Position numbers and translations under genes: made by a program. DNA of 64,000 nt from Leuctra nigra (lineage: Eukaryota > Arthropoda > Insecta > Plecoptera > Leuctridae), in assembly GCA_934045905.1 (NCBI GenBank), contig OW203764.1, forward strand, positions 24,974,954 to 25,038,953. Direction: 5' to 3'. The notes below the pieces were generated by a model that saw only the letters and a list, made by a program, of their open reading frames with translations, made no database searches and was not told where the DNA came from. Shown piece after piece: positions 46,353-58,400 of this stretch (the first letter of the stretch is position 1; every line of letters starts with the position of its first letter).

Positions 46353-46713
46353 ACCATTCAACTATTGGGCCAATAAAACGTCAAGTTAGAATAATTCTCA
46401 GCATTGAGAGTTTCTTGAAAGTTTCCACCACCAACACAAATCTTGAATTGTGGATTGTGGATTGTGTTTTTATAGTGTACTGTAAAGAAGTACGAGTATA
46501 GGAAATATATTATAATTTTTTATATTAGGTATTACTGGATGTTCATATATAATTTTCAATATTAGAATATAATTGTCACTCTCCAATTCTACTTCTATTT
46601 CTCTTGAGCTAGATTTAGTTAATTGGATTTGAAAATAGCAATCATTTCATTGTATGCGTAAAATGTCAGTTCATTTGACCTCACGGGCAATGTAGGTTAT
46701 ACAGTAACAATCG

Positions 46714-46741
46714 TCATCATCATCATCATCATCATCATCAT
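46714..46741. repeat. CAT trinucleotide microsatellite
   Basis: About nine uninterrupted CAT units. Confidence 0.9.
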
Positions 46742-47650
46742 TTCCGGGCCATGTATCCGAGGATCCCCCCCCCCTCATCCCCCCACCCCCATAAGACCAG
46801 ATTGCGTTGACCATAAAGTACAAATATCCACTTGGCATTCATGGATGGTTTGATTCTGATTGCTATACGTAGGTGTATTAGTCCAAACGACCTCATATTT
46901 TTATATGTGTTTCGATGTGATAGTTTATTAGTTTCCGCTTCTCTGACCGAACTCACAATTAATTAGGGATTTATACAAAATTAATTAATGTTATTTTCAC
47001 TCGTCAAACGTTTAATCAAATGATGAATTCTAGATTTGTTTACCATCCGGTTTAATCCCTTGACATTTAATCTAACTCGCCATCAAAATACTAATTTTGC
47101 ATATAAACCTGGGGTTTAATTGAAGCTAGTTACTAATTAACTAAACTCATTAAAAGGATAATTTCGAGTTGAAGCCACAAACATTCTCGCGGAAAATGTT
47201 ATACCTACAAATAAACATTTGATGAACTTCATGATTGCGTTTTCCTGTTCGCATGCATGTAGTTGTCCTGACATTAATTTCAAGTATGTATATTCCCTCT
47301 GGAATACAGATCATTCTGATGTTTCTTCTATTAATGAATAGCGTAATAAATCCTGCATCGATACCTAATACGATTGGCTATTATATTTCATGATCAAATC
47401 AAATCAGCAGGAATTATTTAAAAGTACTGGTGGTGAAGTTCATCCAGAATTCCCATCAGGAAAGAATTGTGTCAACTATCACTATCATTCTGAAGGATAT
47501 GAAATAAAATAATAGGGAATTAGGCTATGATAATGGTATAGTAACTTTGGTAATGAAGTAATTACTAAATTGTATATACTTATAACAATAAATTACTCAT
47601 AGCCAAGTCCCCTGTTAAAAAACGTCTCAGTAGGTACTAAAAAAGAATTG

Positions 47651-49623
47651 ATGTTGTACAAAAACAAAAACTTGTATATAGACTGCCAAGCACCTTTCCC
47701 CCTAAAAAGATTGAGATCTAAAAGAAGGTCGCAGCAATAATATATTGTTGAAACATTTTCGCACTTAAAATTCGTGAAATCATTTCGCCCAGTTACTGCC
47801 GCCAAGCACAACATTATAAACCAAACATTGTACCCAAATTTGAGATTGAAAAAATCTCTATGTGAACCATCATAGTATAAACTTTAAAACAATTATACTC
47901 ATTTAAAACTAAAAATAGAAAGTATTCAAATTTTAAAAACGTAAACAAAATCAATTTAAAAACATTTTTTTTTTACATAACTTAAAATACAAATTAAAAA
48001 AAATTATTTAAAATTAAATAAAACAAAATAAAAGTAAAAAAAATAAAAATAAAGCTTGGCGCATTGTGTCAAGGAGGGGGCAACATAAAAAGAAAATGTC
48101 GACCAAGGAGACGACGAAAGAAAGAGGAAGAAGAAGATGATGAAGGAAAGAAGGAAGAAGTCAACATGACGGTGCAAATTCAATGCGCCAAGCTTTATTT
48201 TTATTTTTTTTACTTTTATTTTGTTTTATTTAAGGGCTTCGGCAAGGGAGTGTTCTATCACCAATGCTGTTCATCATAGTAATGGACGAGTTACTGAAGA
48301 AAGTAGAGCCAGATGAGGGGATCGATACTCAAACGTTGATTTATGCGGATGATGTGGTGGTGTGGGGAGGAACTAGGGAGGAAGTGCAGTTAAAGATTGA
48401 TAAGTGGAGTGAAGAGACAGAGAAGATGGGTTTGAGAATAAGCGAAGAGAAGAGTGAAGTAATGACAATGGAACGGAAAAAGATAAGACAAGGACATGCC
48501 AGAATCAAGATGAGGGATGGATGGCTGAAAGAAGTAGAGGAATTTAAGTACCTGGGGAGCCTGCTCACCAACAAGGCAAAAGTAGATAGAGAAGTACAGG
48601 AAAGAAGAAGGAAAGCAGAGGGTTTCTATCAGGCAGTGAGGAAGTTGCTGTGGCATGAGAAATTTCCAAAAGTGTGTAAAATGATCATGTTTAAAATGTA
48701 TTTCCTGCCAATTCTCACATACGGGGCAGTGACATGGTCAGCTGGAGGAAAGGAAGTGGATCAGCTTCAGGCAGCAGAGATGAAGTTTTTGAGGAGCGTG
48801 AATGGGGTGACAAGAATGGATAGGGTTCGAAGTATGAAGATAAGAAGAGAGCTGAGGGTTGAAAGATTGGGGTTCAAGCTGGGCAGAGAGAGGCTTCGGT
48901 GGTTTGGCCACATGAAGAGGATGGGAACCGACAGAGTGCCAAGGCGGGTGTTTGAAGCGGCTACAGTGGGAACACGGAGAGTGGGGCGACCAAGAGACAG
49001 GTGGATTGGACTGATCAAGGATGATGTGCTGGAGAGAGGAGGAAGTTGGAGTGAGTTGGAGGCTGAGAGACAGTGGGAGGACAGAACAATGTGGAGGCAG
49101 TTTGTGGAACAATTGGAAGTGGAGGAAGAAAAAGAAGATGAGGAGGAGACGCCAGGCGTGGCCAGCCGGTCTCCAGTAGTCCTGCGGCCCTAGTGTTGGT
49201 GGGAACACCCACCCCCTGACCCATTGAATTGGAACCAGCGGAAAGATGATTATTATTAATTTTAAATAATTTTTTTTTAATTTGTATTTTAAGTTATGTA
49301 AAAAAAAAGTGTTTTTAAATTGATTTTGTTTACGTTTTTAAAATTTGAATACTTTCTATTTTTAGTTTTAAATGAGTATAATTGTTTTAAAGTTTATACT
49401 ATGATGGTTCACATAGAGATTTTTTCAATCTCAAATTTGGGTACAATGTTTGGTTTATAATGTTGTGCTTGGCGGCAGTAACTGGGCGAAATGATTTCAC
49501 GAATTTTAAGTGCGAAAATGTTTCAACAATATATTATTGCTGCGACCTTCTTTTAGATCTCAATCTTTTTAGGGGGAAAGGTACTTGGCAGTCTATATAC
49601 AAGTTTTTGTTTTTGTACAACAT
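47651..49623. mobile_element. Inverted-repeat element enclosing a LINE fragment
   Basis: The left arm (47651-48020) and right arm (about 49248-49623) are nearly identical reverse complements starting ATGTTGTACAAAAACAAAAA. Shared inner words include GGTCGCAGCAATAATATATT and GAAATCATTTCGCCCAGTTA. Between them lie a second inverted repeat (TAAAGCTTGGCGCATTG at 48050-48066 against CAATGCGCCAAGCTTTA at 48181-48197) and 960 bp of LINE reverse-transcriptase sequence. No transposase is visible. Whether the LINE was captured or inserted later is unclear. Confidence 0.8.
48234..49193 (+). pseudogene. LINE reverse transcriptase C-terminal fragment (RTE-like)
   Basis: The frame opens at 48234 with GLRQGSVLSPMLF, the RT motif just before the catalytic block, and continues to YADDVVVWGG (active-site YADD) and the thumb (EEFKYLGSLLTNKAKVDREV). 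It then has LTYGAVTW and a C-terminal WFGHMKRM, GRPRDRW tail, ending at TAG at 49191-49193. About 320 codons with no internal stop. The endonuclease and N-terminal RT are absent, so it cannot act alone. The GRPRDRW tail suits RTE-like elements of arthropods. It sits between the arms of a 2-kb inverted-repeat element, and its junctions are AT-rich. Confidence 0.85.
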
Positions 49624-52391
49624 GTCACATGAGGTGGTAGTTTACAGCAGCTTTCATTGATCATTGAGTGTTACCTATCATTACATTGTTAACGCCAACA
49701 ACGTCACTTCTTGTCTAAAAATTTCTGTTTTTCTCCCAATAGTTCCCAAGTTAGTATAACGAAAGGGTCAATTTCTTTTGGTTGAATATGAGTTATCTCA
49801 ACTTTTAAATTGCTAAAAGTTCACAACTTGTGAATAACGTAAATTGTATGTGTATTGTTCCGGTGTAGACCGGAATTTGTGCGTCATCTCGTACTACGCA
49901 TATTAGTTGCCAGTTGGTAAACTGAAAGGTACACGAAAGGTAGATGATTGTAAATGCGTTTCCTTAATTTTAAATTCTTCTAAGTTCACTTTTTTGTGTA
50001 ATTTAAACTCTATTGGTAAAGCGTTAAGGCTTTACAGATGTTTACAGCACATTTTAAATAAAATCCGGATGTGTTTTGGAAGGCAATATAACTTAAAAGG
50101 AACTTATTTCATAAGTTAACTTTCCAGTTTCTGGAAACTTTCCAGGTAGGTAACTAACCAGTTCTTTATTTGAACTGGAACTAGTTCCTTTTTTTGAGGA
50201 ACTAATCCAACACTGCTGTTTAGTGATAGTTCCATAACATGGATTATGCCGCAAATTTTTCCGCCAACAGTTTAAAAACGTACCAAAGATCACGAGTGGG
50301 GTTATGCAGAATATGCATATATAATTTTCTATTATTACCTACGGGTGATTTTTTAAATTAGGGGATGTTGGAAGGGATCAAGTATCATACGGTATGGGTT
50401 ATTTCATATAGAATGAGTACACCAAATTTGGTTGAGATCGGTCAAAGGGTGTAGGAGAAAATAAGAACGTTCATACCAAGAAGCCTTTTCCTTTGTTCAT
50501 GCGCAGAGAGACACTACTGAAAGTTAAAGGAATTACGGCAAAGGATGTGGCCATTTGATATTGCCTTGTTGTGAAAATTGATTTTGAAGATGTCAACCTA
50601 GAGTTCCTTTAAGATTAACTAGCTGAGCCACCTGGTGTTTATAGTGCTGGTTGGGAAGGAGTAGGACGTATATCATTAACAGTCACAAAACACACCAACA
50701 CACGAACAAACCAACAAAGAACGGTCAACCTGATTGTACCTGACTGATTGCCAAGATACCCGAGAAGCTAAAGCACTATTTTTGCCGGAGAACAGACGCA
50801 TAATCCTTGATCACACGCTTATAAATTCCCTAAGGTGTCTACCGCTTACATCGGTATGTACGAGGGACAATCAATTAAAAATCAATGTACCTACACATAT
50901 TTTGTTTAAATCTCACTAAATGATAATTAACATAAAAAATCTCAAATGATTAAAAAAAAAATATATATATATATATATATGATAACAATGAGAAAAAATG
51001 GTAACACGGAGCGTATTTTATCTCCTCGGTCCCATTCAGTGCGTACCTATACATTTAAAAAAAACTGTTGCTCGTCAAGACTCAAGTGAAAAAAACATTG
51101 TTTAAAATATGACTTTATCCAACACGTCATGTAATATACAAGCTAATGTTCAAATTCTTTTAAAAAGTACCAAATATAGTTATGAATGTAATTTATGAAT
51201 AAGATTTTTTTATTTCATTTTGAATGAAATGGCTTTAAATAAAAGTCCTTTACGATTACTAATTTTACACTGGGGACGTCTTCGAACGAGTCGTGTGCTT
51301 ACTCATTGTCTTGAAGTATACAATTTTACAATAAATAGTGTGAAAATAAGTTATTTGAAAATACAATTGTGCTAGAAGACAGCCTCCTACTGCAGCAGAA
51401 TCTATTATGTTATATTCCAAAACAAGTGTCATCTACGTACATTTGTATTCGTTTAAAAGTGTCAAGACAACATAGGAAACCAAACCTCTGATACGCTCAC
51501 AACACAACCCCCACCCCTAATCCACCAGCCACTGAATAGATCTGAATGTGAATTGTTTATTCTCCAAGCAATGACGATTCACGATATTAAATGACCTTTT
51601 ATTGTTGTTGTTTATTGATTATGGTGTGTGTGGGGTGGGGGGGGGGGAGGGGGTGTATGTGTTTATTACGCATAGATCATACAATCAATTAGTCTACCGG
51701 TCTTTATTCCTGATAGTGATGGCATATTGTTGATGCATCTAATTGATTTATTGTTTGTTTTGATATTTTAGACAGTATGAATTATTTCGTGCATTAGGTA
51801 TTCTTTTAAAAATGCCATTGCATAATTGACCATGTTTGTAAACACCTTTCGCACAAGGCATTCGATTGGCGTCAGAATACCATTGCTCATTGTGCGTAGT
51901 TAATCTATTATTCTTTATTCTACACAAAACGAAGTTTCCATACTCTCGAAACCGAAATAAATTTAGACATTATAATATTCATAGGTACGTGAAGTAGTAG
52001 AACTAAAGATTTCATTATGAAACGGAATCGATGTCTGTTATTCGTTTGTTGTCTCAATACTTGGATATCCATAATAACTATCCAAACGAGTTTTCTCAAA
52101 TGGTTGATACTACGTCATATTCTGTCGTCATATTGAGGTATATTTGAGGTTTGAATCTTTCAATGTGACAAAATTATGAAGTTCACCTAGAATTCTACGA
52201 GCGGCTAGAGACAGAAGGTGCTCCAGGCGGCGTAGGGCGCGCGCATAAGTTTTACTGGGCAGCCTAAGGAATAAAACTCTCTATGGGTATAGACAAAGTC
52301 GAACTGGCGAAAATTAAAACTGTGCAACTTAAAAAAATAACTCTATGGTTAGGCAGAATTAAAACTTGTAAAAATTACAAATAAAAAAGTA
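49624..52391. other. Unassigned sequence
   Basis: No supported gene. GTTGGATTAGTTCCTCAAAA (minus, about 50186-50205) resembles a hAT-type CAGTGTTGGATTA end. A TA microsatellite lies at 50960-50980 and a G-rich run at about 51620-51655. Confidence 0.35.
50960..50980. repeat. TA microsatellite
   Basis: About ten AT units following a ten-A run. Confidence 0.9.
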
Positions 52392-52464
52392 CGACCACGG
52401 CCGGTATCGAACCGGCGACCCCTAACACCGTAAGCCAATGCACTGTCTATTGCGCCACCAGGAC
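52392..52464 (-). pseudogene. tRNA-Arg(ACG)-like sequence, probably a SINE head or tRNA pseudogene
   Basis: Minus strand is exactly 73 nt with TGGCGCAATAGACAGTGC (A box and D arm), a seven-base loop TTACGGT giving anticodon ACG, and a perfect T arm GCCGG-TTCGATA-CCGGC. The D region and anticodon resemble animal tRNA-Arg(ACG). The acceptor stem pairs at only four of seven positions and the anticodon stem is mostly wobble, so a functional tRNA is unlikely. Confidence 0.6.
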
Positions 52465-52734
52465 GGCGATACTGAGAGCCGTTCGTAGCCACTAAACTAG
52501 CAAATGGGCGAAGATTTCAACAAGACGCAATGTCGCTCGTCATACCTGCAGCATTACCTACGAACCTGATACTATCTGTGATCGCGATGGCAATCGGCGT
52601 GCCGCGATGGCGATGTTTCGGGTTATTGATGATCTACACAGCATCCCTCGACCTCTCACTTGAATATATATACTGGAAGGTATCATCGCTTACACAAATT
52701 AAAAAAGGATGATGTGAAAAAAAAGATTTTCTAG

Positions 52735-52808
52735 GATCGGGAATCGAACCCGTTATGCAGGAACACAAGCCAGCTGCCTCCGATAATTCAGCTATTCAGG
52801 CCGACAGG
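52735..52808 (-). pseudogene. Second tRNA-like sequence
   Basis: Minus strand has AATAGCTGAATTATCGGAGG (A-box-like) and CGGGTTCGATTCCCG (B box with a perfect stem). The anticodon arm does not fold convincingly. Same orientation as the tRNA-Arg-like sequence about 270 bp away. Confidence 0.45.
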
Positions 52809-55492
52809 ATATGTGGAGTTGACAGCGAAGCTGCTGTGTTGGTAGATGAAGGGGAAGAGCGGAACGCTTAATATTGATAATTTTTCCACTTCCGGTTTGA
52901 AAATTTTGTTTTTTCTTGAAGTGGAGTGTCTAGCAATACATTGTCTTTAATGTTGCCAAATTTCAAAACTGTCGATGGACCCGTTTGACTTTTGAAAAAA
53001 ATTAAAATTTAAAATTGGATAAATTCACTTCCGGTCAAAATATTTCAGATTTTCTTTCAGAAGTACGCGTGAGAAGGGGGACTCTATGTGTCTACCAAAT
53101 TTCAACTCTCTAGACCAAACCGTGCAATCTGTAGAAAAGGGCAAGCAAAACGACGTGCCTAGCTAGCTAGCCAGCCAGCCAGCCCCAAAGTCAATCCTTG
53201 CATGTTTGAGGCCCAAAATTCACCCCGAAGGGATGATCGCAGCACTTTGATTTTTGGTTAGGTGTTGTCAGGTGGCTAAATATACCCGATAACCATGGTT
53301 TTCAACTTTCATTTCTCACTGCATGTATGCCTGTCGACACCTCGTTTCGACCACTTAAGCCGTTGCGGTATAAGTCTCTGGTAGTAGCTCGCACGTTGTA
53401 TTAGAGCGTTGCTTGGCAGCGTCGAGCTAGCGCCCGACTAGATATCAAAAAGGAAAAGGTCAATAATTCTAAATAGGTAGTTAGACCAAAAAAATTCTTA
53501 ACGCAAAATATCAAACTATACGTAGGTACTGAAGAGTGATAAATTTGGTACGCTAGTTGTGAATGAGATATTATGTGTTTTTCATCTTCAATAATTAACG
53601 ATGCCTGAAAACCCGAAGCTCTCAAAGAAACTAAATTCGAAACTAAATTGTACTTCGAATGCACAACAGTTAAAAACCCTCCGCTTGACACAAACAGTTG
53701 CAAATGTCTGATCTTGTCTCGTGTAGTTTGCGGTTTGGCGTAATATATCCACCTTGGTTGCATCACGCGTATCGACTGTCAAGACCGTGATATGTCGCCA
53801 TTCATTATTGTCTGTTGAATACGCACAAACACGAAGCATGTTGTCTCAATGATCAGGTTTGCATCGCGGGTGAGAGTTTTTCATTCTTCGATCAGATCAA
53901 TCAGTATTTTTATAACCAATCCATCACGTGACTGGATGGAATGAACAGTCTATGATTAAAGAGTTTACATTTTATGACAGTCAAGTTTTGAATGTCTTAG
54001 ATAAAACGTCGCGTATAAATTACGTTTCATTCAGTTAATTGCCACTCAACATTTACTTGACTACGTTGCTTGACTGATTCATCTGTTCATCATTGCGAGG
54101 TAATTGAAGTAGCTCTTGAAATTGCTGCTCTTCCAATTTCGAACATTTTCCAATATCAACATTTTGATCGTGAAAGCTTTTAGCACAGCTTTATGCGTTT
54201 GAACTTGAATTCAAATCAAATGTCACATTCTTCAATATCTTGAAATTGATTCTTAAAAATAGAAATTCACTTTTACAAAACTGATAAATCTTTTCTTCCC
54301 TCTGCATGCACTTTGCTACATTATTTCTGAATCGGCATCAGCAATCCATTTTATCGTTATTAATAAGAATGAACTTGACACCAATAAATCACTTTAATGG
54401 ATAATTTGGGTCATTCTTAAGTGTATAGTTATGGAACATAAATGCATATTTAATTGGGATTCGCTCAACAACGTTAGACTAGAACCATGTTGTTGAAATG
54501 TGACAAATGATTTGAAAAAGTAATTACTTGTAAATTTCCCCTGGGACTTGAGCTGTGGTCTTGTTTTACACTTTTTATTCGCCGCTGTGTTTCTGTGGCA
54601 ACAAAAATAATTATTTCATTGTAACTAAATTGTAGCATTGGACTGACAATTCATAAATACATATAATAATAACTGCTGGGAAATAAAGCAATTGATGTTT
54701 ATAGGTGTGTGAAAAAAAAGTAATTTTAATCCAAGAAGCAATATGGACGGCATAGAAGCGATAGATAAACTTCACATTAAGAGGTTCCATTAAATTTTAT
54801 TTCGCTATTAAAAGTTAACCCTTAGGACCAGTTATTCAATACGCTGCTAAATTTTAAACAGCTGAATAGGACTATAATGCAATGGCAACAATCAATGGCA
54901 TTTCTTGAATGGCCGTTTGAACATAGCTACTGGATTAAACAAAGCATTGAAACCCCGGCCCTTACTTCAAAAAGAATAGTTAAACATTCTGTTTTTACTT
55001 AAAAAATCGTTTTTAGTGCGAACTGTCTCATTGAAATATGGTCTACTATTCAGGAGGTAAATACAAAGTGTGACGACAACAACGACTCGGACGAAGACAG
55101 CGAAGTTATCAGCAACCAAAGCCATCTTTATTTAAACAGTTTAAACGACAGCTGTCCATTAGTCAGTCTAGTGCTTTTGACAATTGACTCGTTTTATTTA
55201 GATTTGCATAAAGATTTCTTGGCGAGATAATATAACTGAATTATTATTTTCTGTGCAATCAAATCAGACATGAATAAAATTATTAATTTATTATTCTAAT
55301 TCATTCTATTTTTTTCTGATATTATTTGTACCTCTAGGTTCCGAGAACAATACTAATTTCCTATAGAATTATAGAATAGAGTAGAATTATAAATAGAAAT
55401 TATAATATCCTATTGACCTGTGTTCACAGGATACTGCAATGACGTCACAAAGTAAAGATCTGATCTCTTAATCGCAACACCTCTGGCTCCTG
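52809..55492. other. Unassigned sequence upstream of the GTPase coding exon
   Basis: CTACCAAATTTCAACTCTCT at 53093-53112 and CTTCCGG words suggest old repeat. A (GCTA)/(GCCA) run lies at 53159-53184. A TGTGTTCACAG acceptor at 55420-55430 could start the exon carrying the GTPase start codon. Confidence 0.4.
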
Positions 55493-58400
55493 ATGTTCTT
55501 CTCCGGCAACCCTCTGCTGTCGACGTCGCCAAAGTCATCCTTCTGCAAGATCGGGCTGTGTTCGAAACAGAAGCCTCTCCGCGTGATGGTCCTCGGCCAG
55601 GGAGGCGTGGGGAAGTCAGGTAAGCTGCAGTGTTGTCACATTCACACAGGGCCGCAATGTCATGTCATCTGCATTCGAATTCAAATGAATTTCAATGCAG
55701 TTTTGGTAAAGTGCATCTCGCACTACGAAATAATTTAAATTGGGCAATTTCAATTTCTAGCCAATGAAAAAGCGTTTTGAGTGAAACTCTGGAATCCGAT
55801 TGGCTTGATTGAAATTATCCAATTTGAATTGTATAGTGTGAAATGTTACTTAATGTATCACATGTGGAGAAACATAGGAGTTATCCAATGGTTAATTGTT
55901 CAAAGTCATTCGCCGACTATCTTTAAAAGGAGTATAATCGATAATATTATATTATTTAACCGCACATAATTCCTTGGTTGACGCAAAATAATAGAATTCG
56001 TTTTTTTATTCTTTATCAGCAATGCTGAACTCCTTAATTGTGATTGCCTCAACCTTACTGACTGTAAATTTTACTTCATCTCATGAAAATAAAAGTATAA
56101 AAAGGTTAGAATTATCTCCGGTAATTCTACCGGAGATAATTCTAACCTTTTTTCATAAGAAGAAGTAACGCAATGAACATTATGCAAACTAAATAAGAAA
56201 ACCGTGTGTTTTTTAATTTGTTTTCCGAGTCTAATAAAGTTCTACAACATTTCTACAAGATACGCTCTGCTCCTGATTAAGAAATGTAATTATGCTCTGG
56301 CTCACCAAGAATCTCAAGCAATCGCTTCTTGGATCTCATTTCGATTTCATCACAGATTCCTAGAATGTTACATCCCAAAACTTCCAAGTACCGAATCTTA
56401 TTTATGGTTGTTTCAAAAGTTTTGATTGCATTCCACACAGGAAATCATTGAAGGTCTAAAGGTCGGGTTCAGTTGACACTTCGTCAGAATCAAATCAGTC
56501 ACTTTAATTAGACGTCGAAGTTCAAGGATTTTATGAAATTGTTGTCTATTCCTGGATAACTTTAGTGTCAAAATTGCATTCAAATATTTGCAAAATCCAA
56601 TCATAAATCAACGAATGAAAACTCTCCTAAATACTGCAGCATTTTTTATTATTATTAAGTCTATATTCTCAACAGAGCCAGGCTCCACTAGTGAGAATGT
56701 AATAGAGAAGGGAGGAGAGGAAACCCGGTACCGGCATGTAGCCTACTCCTGACGAAAGATACCAAGGGGACCAACGGCTTAACGTCCCTTCCGAAGGACG
56801 GTGTAACATTCACAGCACGAGCCTCCACAACCCGCGCCGTCGAGAGACTGATAACAGGTGGAGGGAGGTCGTCACAATAACCCCCAAACACCCCAGTCCC
56901 TCTGCTGGCCCAACGGCAGCAACCTGGCAAGGCAGAGTTGAATGGTCACCCATCCAATCGCTGACCGCGCTCAATGTTGCTTAACCTCGGTGATCTGACG
57001 AGAACCGAGGTATCCAACACACCAGCCGTCGGGACTACAAGAAAATATACGCTGGAATTGGAAAGATATCATCGACATTTTTGTTGCCAATATAAGCGTA
57101 AATGCTGCAACATTCTTCTTGAATTGCATTCGGGAACACTGGGTTCAATTACCTTGGCAGACTTCCTCACTTACGATTTATTCGTAAAATTGCTCTATAA
57201 GTTGAGAAGGCAAATGCAGGGAAGGTTCCTTCCTAATATGCCATGATCACCTCCTTTTCACCTTCCAATTTCTTTCTTCATCATTACCTAACAGTGTGTG
57301 TGAAGGAGTAGCGTCGTCGTCTGGTTGCAAGATCCTTCACATCATTTGCATTTCGATGAAGGAAAGCTACGAAAAATCTTTGCCCGGAAGTTCCGCCTCA
57401 TAAAATGGTTCGTATAATTTCCTCCTTTGAGTGAAATATCATTTAAAATAGTAAGAACACGATTTATGAGCATTTCTGTGCATAAGAAATGTTCAATGAG
57501 TACTACTACAAAAGAACTGACATTGATTCTTTACATTGTTGCATACAAGATAACAAAAAAGTCGAGAAAGAGAGTAAATCCGCTTTGGTTGTTTGCTCAA
57601 GTAACCAGTTCCTTCCACTGACCTTAGTTTCTTTCTTACATTGCTCGTGACGACTTGTTTGAAATAAAACTTCCGTGGGGCAAAGTGAAGGGTGGATTTG
57701 TCAACATTTCTATGCCACTTCTGTTTACTTCCGTCTTGTGGAGGACAATGTAATGAAACCGATCTCGCTGGAGACTTAGTGAATGTTGGGTAGTTTGTGA
57801 TTCCCCAGTCGTTGTCTCTGTTCATATAATGTTCAACAGAATCAAACCTTACCCTAAGTGTTGCAACTTTTTGACTATCAAGTTAAACTATATCATACCA
57901 TTCTCAGGTCCCAAAAATACTTTTCCTGGAGACCTCATATAAATAGCTTAGCTTCCAAATTACGTTCTTGCTCGTTTCAATTGTTTCATGTAAAATCTTT
58001 TTTACCTGTTAGAATTTTAAAATTAATATATTCTGCTTTAGTGGAATCTGTAATTTCTTACGGTTTACTTGCTTGGGGCAGCACATCCAATGTTCACCTT
58101 CAAGTCATTCGATCTATACAGGATAGAATGATCAAGAATTTGACCCCTGATGCCGTTAAGCTCAAATGTAACAATAACACTCTCTTAATGTACGATCATC
58201 TTAACTTCCTTCCAATATCTGATTTGTATAAATATAAATTCATAATCAAATATTTTTATTCGAACGAACTTAAAATTATCTACAATCATTCCAGGGCCAC
58301 TAGATCAATGGTGAATCCAGTTTCTTTAATACTCCCCCGATTTACTAATAAGTATGGAAAGCGATGTTTAAATTACTCTGTCCCTTTTATTTTCAATCAG

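Larger units (their letters stand above)
43932..47650. other. Unassigned sequence
   Basis: No supported gene. It holds a 25-C run (46202-46226), a dispersed-repeat copy at 46273-46352 and a CAT microsatellite at 46714-46741. Confidence 0.4.

Noticed and set aside
48064..48279. Plus-strand ORF starting with Arg/Lys/Glu-rich peptide
   Set aside because: Purine-rich low-complexity sequence between inverted repeats, in a different frame from the RT; no family recognised.
48341..49224. Minus-strand ORFs opposite the LINE fragment
   Set aside because: Shadows; the plus frame holds YADD and other RT motifs.
52392..52464. Functional tRNA-Arg gene
   Set aside because: Acceptor stem pairs at only four of seven positions and the anticodon stem is mostly wobble.
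53401..53839. Two overlapping minus-strand ORFs of 83 and 121 codons
   Set aside because: No recognisable family, no consistent splice sites; probably chance frames.
55056..55190. Acidic plus-strand frame (CDDNNDSDEDSEV)
   Set aside because: Suggests a transposase tail at first sight, but there is no upstream domain and no start; too little to call.
56099..56152. miRNA precursor
   Set aside because: Perfect 23-bp stem with a 4-nt loop lacks the size and bulges of a normal precursor; more like a MITE tip.
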